From contig NC_004113.1 in the NCBI RefSeq assembly GCF_000011345.1, positions 372,001 to 436,000 on the forward strand: DNA of 64,000 nucleotides, read 5' to 3'. The notes beneath the pieces are model-generated. The model was not told the DNA's origin, did no database searches, and worked only from the letters and a program-made list of their open reading frames with translations. Position 1 is the stretch's first letter. Each line of letters starts with the position of its first letter. The position numbers and the translations under genes were made by a program. Source of the DNA: Thermosynechococcus vestitus BP-1. Lineage in GTDB: Bacteria > Cyanobacteriota > Cyanobacteriia > Thermosynechococcales > Thermosynechococcaceae. Of the stretch, positions 1-9,494 are shown in pieces.

Positions 1-1363
1 TGGCCTCAGTGTTGCTTGGCGGTTGCAGCGGAGCGCCCCTCACTACAGTGGCGTTCTTTTAGAGGCCAGCGATCGCCTGGGGGGCAATATCACGACCCAA
101 GCGGCGGAGGGCTTTGTCTGGGAACTGGGTCCCAATAGCTTTGCCCCCACCCCTGCCCTCCTACAACTCATTGCCGAGGTGGGCTTGCACTCAGAGCTCA
201 TTCGGGGCGATCGCCACCTACCGCGCTACATCTACTGGCGGGGGGAACTCTACCCCCTCGAACCCACCCGTCCCCTGGCCTTGGCCACTTCAAATTTGCT
301 CAGCCCTTGGGGAAAAGTACGGGCAGCCCTTGGTGCCTTGGGGTTTGTGCCTCCCTATCTGGGCAGTGGGGACGAGTCAGTTGATTCATTTTTCCGTCGC
401 CATTTGGGGCAAGAGGTTGCTGAACGACTGGTGGCCCCCTTTGTCTCTGGGGTTTATGCCGGTGATCCGCAACAATTGAGTGCCGCTGCTGCTTTTCGTC
501 GTATTGCCCAACTGGAAAAACTAGGGGGTAGCCTCATTGCCGGGGCTCTGCGCCTGCGGCGTCAACAACCCCCTCAACCAAAACCCCCTGCACAGGTGCA
601 AATGCGACCAGGGGAGCTTGGCTCCTTTAGGGAAGGTTTGGCTGCTCTGCCGCGGGCGATCGCCCAACAATTGAAGGCACCCCTTCACCTGCAAACCCCT
701 GTTGAAGCGATCACCCCAGAACCCAAGGGTGGCTACCTGCTGCGCAGTGGTGAGCAAACGTGGCATGCCCGCAGTGTGGTCTTGGCAACGCCTGCCTATC
801 AAACCGCAGAGTTAGTCGCTCCCTTCCAGCCAGCGATCGCCCGTGCTTTGGCGACCATCCCCTATCCCACCGTGGCCTGTGTGGTCTTGGCCTACCCTGC
901 CGGACTGGGACGCAGTGTACGCCCCGGATTTGGAGTACTGGTTCCTCGTGGTCAGGGCATCCGTACCCTGGGCACCATTTGGTCGTCCTGTCTTTTTCCC
1001 CAACGCACCCCCGCCGGTTGGCAAGTCTTCACCAGTTTTATTGGCGGTGCTACGGATCCCGATTTGGCTAGCCTTAGGGAAGAAGCGATTGTCGAGCAAG
1101 TGCAGCAGGATTTGACCCGCCTCCTTGATTTACCCGCAGCCAAGGCACGATTACTCGGTATGAAAGTTTGGCGACGGGCGATTCCCCAATATATTGTGGG
1201 CTACCCTCAGCAGTGGCAGCAGGTGACCCATGCCCTCACCCAAACCCCTGGGCTTTTCCTGTGTAGTAACTATGCTGAGGGTGTGGCCTTGGGCGATCGC
1301 GTCGAACACGGCAATCGAACCGCTGCTGCCGTGGCTGCCTATCTTGCAGGAGGCCAGTCCTAG
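1..1363 (+). CDS. hemY: Protoporphyrinogen oxidase, FAD-dependent HemY type (5' end outside window)
   Basis: Oxidises protoporphyrinogen IX to protoporphyrin IX, the last step before the heme and chlorophyll branches part. The open frame runs from base 2, so the protein starts upstream: GLSVAWRL is the end of the usual N-terminal dinucleotide-binding glycine motif, followed by LEASDRLGGN, the second strand of the FAD Rossmann fold. The C-terminal NYAEGVALGDRVEHGNRTA matches the FAD-closing segment of this family. The TTG at 23 is not a believable start because conserved sequence precedes it. About 453 residues are visible, close to full family length. A small hicB-like gene follows 2 bp after the stop. 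HemY is favoured over the bacterial HemG flavodoxin type, which lacks this fold. Confidence 0.9.
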   Translation, partial: GLSVAWRLQRSAPHYSGVLLEASDRLGGNITTQAAEGFVWELGPNSFAPTPALLQLIAEVGLHSELIRGDRHLPRYIYWRGELYPLEPTRPLALATSNLLSPWGKVRAALGALGFVPPYLGSGDESVDSFFRRHLGQEVAERLVAPFVSGVYAGDPQQLSAAAAFRRIAQLEKLGGSLIAGALRLRRQQPPQPKPPAQVQMRPGELGSFREGLAALPRAIAQQLKAPLHLQTPVEAITPEPKGGYLLRSGEQTWHARSVVLATPAYQTAELVAPFQPAIARALATIPYPTVACVVLAYPAGLGRSVRPGFGVLVPRGQGIRTLGTIWSSCLFPQRTPAGWQVFTSFIGGATDPDLASLREEAIVEQVQQDLTRLLDLPAAKARLLGMKVWRRAIPQYIVGYPQQWQQVTHALTQTPGLFLCSNYAEGVALGDRVEHGNRTAAAVAAYLAGGQS

Positions 1364-1365
1364 GG

Positions 1366-1611
1366 ATGTCGCTGTCGGACTATATGAATGCGGCTCTGGA
1401 GCGGGCGGTTTATCACTTCAATGCAGAGGATGGCCTGATTTACGGTGAAATTCCTGACCTTGAGGGGCTCAAGACCAATGGCAAGACAGTGCTTGAATGC
1501 CGCGAGCGTCTTTCCGAACTCTTGGAGGATTGGATCTATTTCCATGTCTCGCGCGGGATTCCGGTACCGGTGATTAACGGCATTGAAGTTCCCATACGCG
1601 AGATTTTCTGA
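1366..1611 (+). CDS. HicB-family small protein, orphan antitoxin-like
   Basis: An 81-residue protein of the HicB type: a YHFNAEDGLIYGEIPDLEGLKTNGKT core (two strands and a turn seen here as segments of 20 residues or less) followed by a helix ECRERLSELLEDW. HicB proteins usually neutralise the HicA mRNA interferase and have a partial RNase H-like fold. No HicA-like gene (about 60 residues with a G-H motif) is seen on either side, and the C-terminal DNA-binding helix-turn-helix of many HicBs is absent. It starts at ATG 2 bp after the hemY stop, so it is probably cotranscribed. The role is unknown; such solitary HicB-like proteins are common in cyanobacteria. Confidence 0.75.
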   Translation: MSLSDYMNAALERAVYHFNAEDGLIYGEIPDLEGLKTNGKTVLECRERLSELLEDWIYFHVSRGIPVPVINGIEVPIREIF

Positions 1612-1770
1612 GCCTTGCCCCCTTTGGATACCCCTTATCTATAGAAAAGGGTTGTATTCTCAATAGGCCAGCGATCGCTGCCCTGTAACATAAACGAGCA
1701 AACATAGCCTAAGATTATCGGTAAGGTTAACGAAGCGATACATCCGCTCTACTAAGGAGGATAGAACCCT

Positions 1771-2850
1771 ATGGCACTCGTACCCATGCGCTTGCTGCTG
1801 GATCACGCAGCCGAAAATGGTTACGGCATTCCCGCCTTCAACGTCAACAACATGGAGCAAATCCAAGCCATCATGCAGGCGGCCCACGAAACCGACAGTC
1901 CCGTGATTTTGCAAGCATCGCGGGGTGCCCGTAAGTATGCTGGGGAAAACTTCCTGCGTCACCTGATTTTGGCTGCGGTGGAAACCTACCCCCACATTCC
2001 CATTGTGATGCACCAAGACCATGGTAACGAGCCTGCCACCTGCTACTCCGCCATTCGCAATGGCTTTACCAGTGTGATGATGGATGGCTCCCTCGAAGCC
2101 GACGCCAAAACCCCCGCTAGCTACGAGTACAATGTGGCTGTCACTAGTGAAGTGGTAAAAGTCGCTCACTCCATTGGTGTTTCTGTGGAAGGTGAGCTGG
2201 GCTGCCTTGGTTCCTTGGAAACTGGTAAAGGGGAAGCTGAAGATGGTCACGGGTTTGAAGGTGCCCTCGATCACTCGATGCTCCTCACTGACCCCGATCA
2301 GGCTGTGGACTTCGTTGAGCGCACCCAAGTGGATGCCCTTGCGGTCGCCATTGGAACGAGCCACGGTGCCTACAAATTTAGCCGCAAACCCACCGGTGAA
2401 ATCCTCGCCATCAGCCGCGTGGAAGAAATCCACCGCCGCTTGCCCAACACCCACTTGGTGATGCACGGCTCTAGCTCGGTGCCCCAAGAATTGATTGACA
2501 TCATCAACCAGTACGGCGGTACAATTCCCGAAACCTACGGGGTGCCTGTGGAAGAAATCCAAAAAGGCATTAAGAGCGGTGTGCGCAAAATCAACATTGA
2601 CACCGACAATCGCCTAGCCATTACCGCTGCAGTGCGCGAAGCTCTGGCTTTGGCACCCAAGGAATTTGACCCCCGTCACTTCCTCAAGCCATCGATTAAA
2701 TACATGCAAAAAGTGTGTGCCGATCGCTATCAGCAATTTGGTACCGCTGGTAACGCTAGCAAAATCAAGCAACTCAGCCTCGATGACTATGCCGCCAAAT
2801 ACGCCAAGGGTGAACTGAAGCAAGTCACTCAAAAAACCGTGGTGGTATAG
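1771..2850 (+). CDS. fbaA: Fructose-bisphosphate aldolase, class II
   Basis: Zinc-dependent aldolase that joins dihydroxyacetone phosphate with glyceraldehyde 3-phosphate or erythrose 4-phosphate; in cyanobacteria it serves both the Calvin cycle and glycolysis/gluconeogenesis in the cytosol. The 359-residue length fits the class II B type. Visible motifs are [10 protein letters not shown] near residue 20, the zinc-ligand HQDHGNEP near 90, VMHGSSSVP near 230 and NIDTDNR near 280. A strong Shine-Dalgarno AAGGAGG lies just upstream of the ATG. It stands alone, with about 160 bp of leader and a terminator hairpin about 40 bp after the stop. Confidence 0.97.
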   Translation: MALVPMRLLLDHAAENGYGIPAFNVNNMEQIQAIMQAAHETDSPVILQASRGARKYAGENFLRHLILAAVETYPHIPIVMHQDHGNEPATCYSAIRNGFTSVMMDGSLEADAKTPASYEYNVAVTSEVVKVAHSIGVSVEGELGCLGSLETGKGEAEDGHGFEGALDHSMLLTDPDQAVDFVERTQVDALAVAIGTSHGAYKFSRKPTGEILAISRVEEIHRRLPNTHLVMHGSSSVPQELIDIINQYGGTIPETYGVPVEEIQKGIKSGVRKINIDTDNRLAITAAVREALALAPKEFDPRHFLKPSIKYMQKVCADRYQQFGTAGNASKIKQLSLDDYAAKYAKGELKQVTQKTVVV

Positions 2851-2890
2851 GAACTCTGCGATCCCTGAGAAACGATAAGTAATGTAACAG

Positions 2891-2915
2891 AGGGTGGCTC
2901 CGGTCACCCTTTTTC
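2891..2915 (+). terminator. Rho-independent terminator after fbaA
   Basis: AGGGTG pairs with CACCCT around a short GC-rich loop and is followed directly by five T residues. The position, about 40 bp past the aldolase stop, fits the end of the fbaA transcript. Confidence 0.75.
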
Positions 2916-2989
2916 CTTTGAATATGAATAAAAACGGTACTTCTATAACTTCTCTCGTCTTATTCGGTATTCAGCATCGTTGTGCTCAA

Positions 2990-3063
2990 CGGGCTTGGAG
3001 GGACTCGAACCCCCGACCTGCTGATCCGTAGTCAGCCGCTCTAATCCACTAAGCTACAAGCCC
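2990..3063 (-). tRNA. tRNA-Arg (anticodon ACG)
   Basis: On the minus strand the acceptor GGGCTTG pairs with CAAGCCC. The T arm carries GGTTCGAGTCC, and the anticodon stem GCTGA/TCAGC encloses the loop CTACGGA, giving anticodon ACG (read as ICG after deamination). The CCA end is not encoded. The discriminator base is G. Confidence 0.95.
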
Positions 3064-3181
3064 AAGTCAGGAACACTATACTAGCATGAATTTCCAGAAA
3101 TCTCAAAGGGGGAACAAAAAATTTGCCCACCGGTGTGCCATAGTCGGGGGCGGAGGCCATTGACCCAACCCCAATAGACAG

Positions 3182-4849
3182 ATGCTGAAGCAATTCCACC
3201 GCTGGTGCTTGACCACGCCTCATCTGCCGCGATCGCTCGTGGCCTTTGCTGTCAGTCTGGTCACCCTTGCCCTTTTAGATAGCGGCGCTCAGGTTGTCGT
3301 CGCTCACCTCAAACCCACTGCTCCAACCCTCTTTCCTTGGCCAGTTGCGGGCACCTTTGACACCAGTTTTGCCCCAGAGGTGTGGCTGGCCGTCATCGGC
3401 CTCACCCTTGGCACGTTGATTATTGTGATTTCCATTGCCGCCCAAAACATTCCCAAGATTACTGAACTGTACATGCAGGACTGGATCAGCCTGATCTATG
3501 TCTGGAGCCTAGTTTTGGGAGGTGCCCATATCTTCTACATCAAGGTTTTGCAGGACTTGGGCAGACAGCCCGTTGGCAGCATTCTCTTGAATTTGTATGG
3601 ACTGTTGCCCTTGGCTATTCTGACGGCGCTGCCCTACATCTTCTATATCCTTCAGTCCATCCAACCGGAAAGTGTGGTGCAGCAAATTTACCGCCACCAG
3701 TCTCGCTACATGCGTCAACTGGCCGTCATCCTCAAGGAGGGATTCTCCTATCAACCCTGGTTCCTGCGCCGTAGTCAAGCCTACCTGATTGCCGGCCTAA
3801 ACCAATTGGACGATTTGCTGGCCTATGTGGCATTTCGTGGGACGCAAGCAGAAATTATTAGTGCTGTCAGTGAACTACTTCAAGACTATATCAGTTGCAA
3901 GCCGAACTATCCAGCCTATTTCTTTCGCTTGAGTGGTGCGGTGAAGGGGGATATTGCCTTCAAGACCATGTTTGATCAATTTAGCCAGATTGAAGAGAAC
4001 CATACCTTCTACGAGCAAAAGTGTTTTCGGCTCCTAGGGAATGCCTATGTGCGCTTTTTGGAAGAGGGTCAGTTTCCCCTAGCGTCGTTGTGCGGCTCTG
4101 AGATGTGCGCGATCGCCCACCGCATTCTCAGTAGGGGCGATGACATTTTGTTGGACTTAATCATTATTCGCTTCAATACGATGATGCGCTTTGCTATTAA
4201 ACACGGCAGTCGGCACAATGAGGCACGCAACCTCTATAACTTAGCCTTTCACTATCGGCGGTTTATTGAGAGTCTGGTGCATTACCAGCGCCCCCACCTC
4301 ACCCAAAAATGTGTGCATCATCTGCGTACTTACGGCAATGAAGTGTATGAATTAGCCCAAAGTAGTCCTGCCCTTTATTTCATTGTGGATGTCTTTGCCG
4401 CTGAGCTAAAAAAGGTCTTAATCCTCGTGAATGAGCAGCAGTGGGAGGAACAACTGCAACTGGAACTCCTGGAGGAAATGCTTCGCTTGGATAATCCGCC
4501 GGAACTGCGCCACCCCCAAAATGGCGATCGCCCCTATGGCAAAAGTACAGGGGTGCGCCTACTGCAAATGGGACTCGCTCTCTTTTACTTGGCACGGCAG
4601 CAACCCCAGTTTGCCCAGCGGATTGTTGCGGATATAGTGGAGGATGCAGCGGTTTTGGGTCTGTCGGAATTCAAGCGCCTCTTTCATCAAAATTGCGATC
4701 GCCTGCGCCAAGCGGAGCCCAGGTTTTGGGAGGACACCGATCGCGGCAATGCAAACCTCTACTACTCAGAGCACACTGAGCAACTAGGTGACCTACAGAC
4801 CCTTGTGGATCGCGCTTGTCAGGCTCTGGAGATCGCTCAGTCGTCCTAA
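3182..4849 (+). CDS. Membrane-anchored protein of unknown function
   Basis: A 555-residue protein I do not recognise with certainty. About four hydrophobic segments lie in the first 165 residues (around 18-38, 68-86, 103-121 and 138-157). A long soluble, mostly helical part of about 380 residues follows, rich in aromatic and charged residues. The segment LGTLIIVISIAAQNIP is reminiscent of DUF2254-type membrane proteins, but this is only a resemblance. It starts at ATG 3182. The gene is monocistronic between tRNA-Arg (opposite strand) and tRNA-Leu (same strand), with several HIP1 sites inside, so it looks native rather than acquired. Confidence 0.7.
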   Translation: MLKQFHRWCLTTPHLPRSLVAFAVSLVTLALLDSGAQVVVAHLKPTAPTLFPWPVAGTFDTSFAPEVWLAVIGLTLGTLIIVISIAAQNIPKITELYMQDWISLIYVWSLVLGGAHIFYIKVLQDLGRQPVGSILLNLYGLLPLAILTALPYIFYILQSIQPESVVQQIYRHQSRYMRQLAVILKEGFSYQPWFLRRSQAYLIAGLNQLDDLLAYVAFRGTQAEIISAVSELLQDYISCKPNYPAYFFRLSGAVKGDIAFKTMFDQFSQIEENHTFYEQKCFRLLGNAYVRFLEEGQFPLASLCGSEMCAIAHRILSRGDDILLDLIIIRFNTMMRFAIKHGSRHNEARNLYNLAFHYRRFIESLVHYQRPHLTQKCVHHLRTYGNEVYELAQSSPALYFIVDVFAAELKKVLILVNEQQWEEQLQLELLEEMLRLDNPPELRHPQNGDRPYGKSTGVRLLQMGLALFYLARQQPQFAQRIVADIVEDAAVLGLSEFKRLFHQNCDRLRQAEPRFWEDTDRGNANLYYSEHTEQLGDLQTLVDRACQALEIAQSS

Positions 4850-4873
4850 AGCATGGTATAGTAATAACTCTGA

Positions 4874-4955
4874 GGGCGAGTGGCGAAATGGTAGACGCAC
4901 TACACTCAAAATGTAGCGGGGTTTCCCCATGTCAGTTCGAGTCTGACCTCGCCCA
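4874..4955 (+). tRNA. tRNA-Leu (anticodon CAA)
   Basis: Acceptor GGGCGAG pairs with CTCGCCC. The anticodon stem CTACA/TGTAG encloses the loop CTCAAAA, giving CAA. A long variable arm (class II tRNA) with a GGGG/CCCC stem follows, then a T arm with GTTCGAGTC. The discriminator base is A. Only 4 bp separate it from the stop codon of the convergent tldD gene. Confidence 0.96.
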
Positions 4956-4959
4956 TTCA

Positions 4960-6399
4960 CTAACCACCCCCAAAGACTTGGATATTGGCAAAGGCACATA
5001 CCGGTGAAGCATGGCCGACACGAATGGCTTGATTGGGTTCGCCCTTGCCACAAAACGGCGTACCAAAGATGCCCCAGGTGGAGGCATCTCCCACAGCAAT
5101 CAAACTCTGCCAAAATTCTGGCGTCGTGCCGCGATAGTTGGGATTGCGCAGTGTACGGGTCAGGCGGCCATTTTCAATCAACTTGGCATATTCACAGCCA
5201 AACTGAAATTTGAGGCGATAATCGTCAATTGACCAAGAGCGATTGGATTCCATGTACACGCCTGCCTCGATGTTGCCGATAATCTCATCAAAGGATTGTG
5301 TCCCCGGCTCGATATTCAAGTTGGCCATCCGATCAATGGGGGGACGATTCCAAGAACAGGCACGGGCATTGGCCACACCATCTACCCCTGCTCGCTGCTG
5401 ACTTTCAAGGCTCCCTAGACCCCGCAGCAGGCGTCCTTCCTTGATCAGATAGAGGCGTTTAGCCGGCGCCCCCAAGTCATCAAAGGCATAGCTGGCCAGT
5501 TCACCGCTAACGGTCGGATCAAACGTCACATTCAGGAGGGGGGAACCATACTGCCGCTGCCCAAAGTCCTCAAGGCGAATAAAGCTACCGCCGGCGTAGT
5601 TGCGCTCATCCCCCAAGATGCGGTCCAGTTCTAGGGGATGACCAATGCTCTCATGGATTTGCAGCATCATTTGGTCGGGGGCAAGGACCAGGGTGGTGGT
5701 TGTTTCTGGGCACTCTTGGGCACTGAGGAGTTCAAGGGCCTGCTCGCCAATGTGACGGGCGCGATCGCTCAACTGATCAGCACTCAGCCACTCTAGCCCC
5801 CCTTGATAGCAGCGAGCTAACCAACCGTGATCGGTCCGTTGCTGCACGACCCCTGCCCCCTGAGCCGTGGCCCTCATATCCGTGAGCACTTGATAAAATT
5901 GCTGTTCAATTTGACTGCCATCACTGCTGAACCACTGGCTAGTGGTCTCTACGGTTTGCACAAAGGCACAGGTTTGGACAATCTCATCACCGACTTTGAG
6001 GCTATGGCAAATATCCTGAAGTAGGTGATTTAACTCCGCCGCTGAAAGCTGATTAAAGGGTTGCTGTTGGGGCGATCGGTAGTGTCCCCTGCCCTGGCCC
6101 CGTGCTGCTGGTGTAAAGTTAAAGACTTGCCAAGGGGCAGCCGTTTTCGCCTGTTGATAGGCCTGCTGAATCGCCCCATGGATGGCACTGGGGTGCAAAT
6201 CTGGGGTTGCTGTATAGGCAAATTGACCATTGACAAGCACCTCCACCATGACCCCCCGCTGGCGCGATCGCTGGTTCATTTCAGGATGGCCGTCGCGGGC
6301 ACTGCGAGTGGTGACAATTTCCTCAACATAACGCAGCCCCAACCAATCAAGGGGTAAATCCACCTGATTCAAAATAGCAGTAAAGTTGGGTGCAGTCAT
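4960..6399 (-). CDS. tldD: TldD-type metallopeptidase
   Basis: A 479-residue TldD/PmbA-family protein. TldD with its partner TldE/PmbA forms a zinc protease that degrades unfolded peptides and matures small peptides in bacteria. The metal-binding HExxxH motif is seen as HESIGHPLELDR near residue 250, and FCGKGEPNQA near the C-terminus is typical of the TldD side. No TldE gene is visible in this window. The stop lies 4 bp from tRNA-Leu, and its 5' end diverges from the cation transporter gene at 6445 across a 45-bp gap, so the two promoters must share this short space. Confidence 0.9.
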   Translation of the reverse strand: MTAPNFTAILNQVDLPLDWLGLRYVEEIVTTRSARDGHPEMNQRSRQRGVMVEVLVNGQFAYTATPDLHPSAIHGAIQQAYQQAKTAAPWQVFNFTPAARGQGRGHYRSPQQQPFNQLSAAELNHLLQDICHSLKVGDEIVQTCAFVQTVETTSQWFSSDGSQIEQQFYQVLTDMRATAQGAGVVQQRTDHGWLARCYQGGLEWLSADQLSDRARHIGEQALELLSAQECPETTTTLVLAPDQMMLQIHESIGHPLELDRILGDERNYAGGSFIRLEDFGQRQYGSPLLNVTFDPTVSGELASYAFDDLGAPAKRLYLIKEGRLLRGLGSLESQQRAGVDGVANARACSWNRPPIDRMANLNIEPGTQSFDEIIGNIEAGVYMESNRSWSIDDYRLKFQFGCEYAKLIENGRLTRTLRNPNYRGTTPEFWQSLIAVGDASTWGIFGTPFCGKGEPNQAIRVGHASPVCAFANIQVFGGG

Positions 6400-6444
6400 G
6401 GCAGTATGGTACCTTGAGGTAGGGTAAAGTTTGAGTCTTTTCCT

Positions 6445-7080
6445 ATGCTAACGGCTTTTACTGCAGGGCTGACCCTGATCACCATTTCTGAGCTGGGGGA
6501 CAAGACATTCTTTATTGCGATGATTTTGGCAACTCGCCATAGCAAGCGGTGGGTCTTCCTGGGGGCATGGTCAGCTTTAATGACGATGACACTGCTGTCA
6601 GTGGCCGTGGGCAAGGTCTTTCAACTTTTACCGCAAGAATTCACCTTCTACGCTGCGATTTTGCTCTTCACCATTTTTGGCCTCAGGATGTTGATTCAAG
6701 GCTGGCGGATGGGGAATAAACCCTGTGAGGACGAGTGTGAAGCAGCAGTGGAAACAGTGGAAAAAGCGGAAGCCAATCTCAGCCGTTGGGGCAGTAATCC
6801 TGCTTGGGCAGCATTTGTAGAAGCCTTTAGTTTGACCTTGATGGCCGAATGGGGCGATCGCACCCAAATTGCCACAATTACCCTTGCTGCCGCTAGCCAG
6901 GCTTTCGGCGTTGCCCTCGGTGCCATTGCTGGCCACGGGATTTGTACTGCGATTGCCGTCTTGGGTGGCGGCTTGATAGCTGGGCGCATCTCAGAACGAA
7001 CACTGACCTTGAGCGGTGGGGCTTTATTTTTAATCTTCGCGATTGTCACCGCCTTACAAGGGATGCCCAAGCTGTCTTAA
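6445..7080 (+). CDS. GDT1/TMEM165-family cation transporter (Mnx-like)
   Basis: A 211-residue membrane protein of the UPF0016 family. Two copies of the family signature E-x-G-D-(K/R)-(T/S) are visible: ELGDKT at residues 17-22 and EWGDRT at 135-140, each within a three-helix half. A charged linker rich in E and K (about residues 92-115) joins the halves. Relatives export Mn2+ or Ca2+; the Synechocystis homologue Mnx/SynPAM71 moves Mn2+ across thylakoid or plasma membrane and prevents manganese toxicity. That this protein moves Mn2+ is inferred from the family. It converges with the TPR glycosyltransferase gene (32-bp gap). Confidence 0.88.
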   Translation: MLTAFTAGLTLITISELGDKTFFIAMILATRHSKRWVFLGAWSALMTMTLLSVAVGKVFQLLPQEFTFYAAILLFTIFGLRMLIQGWRMGNKPCEDECEAAVETVEKAEANLSRWGSNPAWAAFVEAFSLTLMAEWGDRTQIATITLAAASQAFGVALGAIAGHGICTAIAVLGGGLIAGRISERTLTLSGGALFLIFAIVTALQGMPKLS

Positions 7081-7112
7081 GTTCGACCTATCTTGCTCTC
7101 CAGCAAACGTAC

Positions 7113-8810
7113 CTAGAGGAGGCGGCCAGAGGTGGCAAACTCCTGCACCACAGCCCAAATAAACTCCTCAAGGGAGCGCACCCCCGCCTGATCCTCAAAC
7201 ACCTTTGGCAGATTGTTTTGGATTTTGGCGCGAATCCACTGGCGATAGTCAGCATGTTGACCCAGTTCAATCGCTTTTTGAACATACGCAGATGCATCTG
7301 GAGCAATCAACTCCGGTATTTCCAACAGGGTCAGAATAGCAGCTGTATGCCGCCCCCGCATAAAGCGCCCCGGTGTGGTCACCATCGGTACTTGGGCATA
7401 GTAGAGCGCTTCTAGGGTTGAATTGCCCCCTGACCATTCTAAACTGTCTAAGAAAATATCCAGACAGTGCAACATTGAGGTGAAGCCATAGAAGTTTAAG
7501 GGGCGAGAGAAAAAGCAGTACTCCCTATAGTCAAGATTTTTGGCAGCAAAGGCCCGTTCGAGGCGCTGTTCAAACCGGCGGCGGCTCTTTTTAGTCATAA
7601 AGTGGGTAATAAAGACAAATTGGCAATTCCCCACCGCTGCAGCAATTTCTGGATAGATATGGTCAAACTGTGGCAGGTACTTAAAGACACTCTGGAGGCA
7701 GCCGTAGATCACCGCATCACTTTTGAGGCCAAATTCCTCGCGGGTAATGGGCGATCGCGAGTCTGGCGGCATCGGACTAAAGGCAATTCCCAAATTTTTT
7801 AGCCTGATGAGTTTTTCAGCGTAATACTTTTGGCCATCGGCTGGTTCCATCAGCTCACTACTGAGGAAATAATCAATTGTGGGCAGGCCAGAGGTGTCGG
7901 GATGCCCCCAAGACATACATTGAATCGGCGCTAATCTTAAAGCAGCAATTTGAATCAGTTGTAAATCCATCCCCAGTTCGGGAAAAATCACTAAATGCAA
8001 TTGATCAGCGCGGATCTGCTCAAACCATTCTTGGGGGGACTTGCTGCCCATCACAAAGCGATGACAGTAGGTTTTTGCTTGTTCGGTGCAGCGATCGCCC
8101 CAATCCTGCACATAGTAGCCATAGAGCTGAAACTTTTCTCTATCGAGATGTTTGAGCCAACCGTGGAGCATCAGTTTCCAAACCGTATGCTCAAAAAAGT
8201 GACCGCAGACCAATCCAATCCGCAGTGGCTCATTGGCCTTCACGGCTGGCATCGGTGGCCGCTCTGAGGCACTGGGAATCATACTCATCATGATTTCATG
8301 GACAATCTGGCCATATTTTTGTTGCAGATCGCGGGTTTCATCCCCCTGATAGGGCAGTAAAAATGTCCCCACGTTCCCGAGCCACTGATACAGATATTTT
8401 TTCTGATCCAAAGGGAAGCTTTGAAACCGTTGATAGAAATCGGATATCGATTCCCTAATTTTTTGGCGACATTCATTGAGCTCTTCTACATCTTTATAGA
8501 CATAGAGGAGATAACTCAGGGATTTGAGAAAATCAATGCCAATTTGCCAGTCGGGTCTGAGTTCAATGGCTTTTTCGTAGGCCCTAAGGCGCTGTTGCAA
8601 ATCACTATCAGCGGCACTGAGCAGTGCCAAACGATACCAAGATTCTGCTAAGTTAGAATCTATTGCTAGCGCATGATTGAGAGCGGAGATGGCTGCCTGA
8701 TGGTTTTTGTCCTTCCATTTATTCAGCGCCAGTTTTTGCCATCCCTGGACAAAGGCAGGATGGGTTTTTTGCTCAGCAGTCTGTTGAATAAATTCCTCGA
8801 TGCACCCCAT
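7113..8810 (-). CDS. TPR-containing, OGT-like glycosyltransferase
   Basis: A 565-residue protein with TPR-like helical repeats in the first 100 residues (e.g. ALNHALAIDSNLAESWYRLA) and a C-terminal two-lobed catalytic region like O-linked GlcNAc transferase/SPINDLY (family GT41). Recognisable parts are PLRIGLVCGHFFEHTVW at the start of the first lobe, CMSWGHPDTSGLPTIDYFLS near the middle, and LEWSGGNSTLEALYYAQVP with GRHTAAILTLLEIPELIA near the end, matching the UDP-sugar binding lobe. The substrate cannot be told; bacterial members modify proteins or build surface glycans. It is a single gene with a 268-bp upstream region that holds no other gene. Confidence 0.85.
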   Translation of the reverse strand: MGCIEEFIQQTAEQKTHPAFVQGWQKLALNKWKDKNHQAAISALNHALAIDSNLAESWYRLALLSAADSDLQQRLRAYEKAIELRPDWQIGIDFLKSLSYLLYVYKDVEELNECRQKIRESISDFYQRFQSFPLDQKKYLYQWLGNVGTFLLPYQGDETRDLQQKYGQIVHEIMMSMIPSASERPPMPAVKANEPLRIGLVCGHFFEHTVWKLMLHGWLKHLDREKFQLYGYYVQDWGDRCTEQAKTYCHRFVMGSKSPQEWFEQIRADQLHLVIFPELGMDLQLIQIAALRLAPIQCMSWGHPDTSGLPTIDYFLSSELMEPADGQKYYAEKLIRLKNLGIAFSPMPPDSRSPITREEFGLKSDAVIYGCLQSVFKYLPQFDHIYPEIAAAVGNCQFVFITHFMTKKSRRRFEQRLERAFAAKNLDYREYCFFSRPLNFYGFTSMLHCLDIFLDSLEWSGGNSTLEALYYAQVPMVTTPGRFMRGRHTAAILTLLEIPELIAPDASAYVQKAIELGQHADYRQWIRAKIQNNLPKVFEDQAGVRSLEEFIWAVVQEFATSGRLL

Positions 8811-9078
8811 AATTGAGAACCTAGCAATGACGACGGTATCGGTCCAGATTTAGGAAGACTCTCCCTTGCTTGGGAACAACAATCTCACTCTGGTTGTAGA
8901 TTTTTGCCTAAGTGCTTTACAGCTTGCCACACTGCACACCCACTCCAGTCACTATTCTATGTGTGTCTATGCGTGTTGCCTTGTGCTGCCACAGGAGTAG
9001 GCCCCCTGGCGATCGCCCGACTTGGCACCGTCCTGAGGGGCATTCAGAACAGGGATCCCCTACTGCGGTGCAAAAGCG
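8811..9078. other. Intergenic stretch, no gene seen
   Basis: This holds the 5' flank of the TPR glycosyltransferase gene and the 3' flank of the interrupted SpoIID gene. One HIP1 site is present. I see no convincing small gene or RNA. Confidence 0.5.
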
Positions 9079-9494
9079 CTATTGGGTTCGGATTTGGGAC
9101 AAACCTGCCCCTGGATAGTAGGTGCCTAAGATTTGCAGATAGTTGTAGCCGCGCTTGCCCAACTCATAGGCGCCTGTCTGACTCATGCCCCGCCCGCCAA
9201 AGACGTCCCGCACAATATCGTCGGTAGCGGCATACATCGAAATCATGATGCGGCCGCTTTTGGTGAGAACAATTCCCCGCGTCGCTTGCACTGCCGCTTG
9301 AGTAGTGTTCCACTCCGTCTCAATACCGCGATACACTTGCCAGCGTTCGTCGTTCCCCAGATCAAAAAAGCGGCTAGCGGGCTGGAACATGTGGGCAAGG
9401 GCATAGGAACGGGCGGCGATCGCCTGGGCCTTCAGGGTCTCCATTGGCCAGTCGGGATACACCTCTGAACCGACCACACTCACTAAGTACTCTT

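Noticed and set aside
1366-1611. Complete HicAB toxin-antitoxin system
   Set aside because: No HicA-like gene on either side or in overlapping frames.
1660-2562. A 300-codon minus-strand frame opposite the aldolase gene
   Set aside because: It mirrors the codon pattern of fbaA, has no family similarity and no ribosome site; the plus-strand gene is certain.
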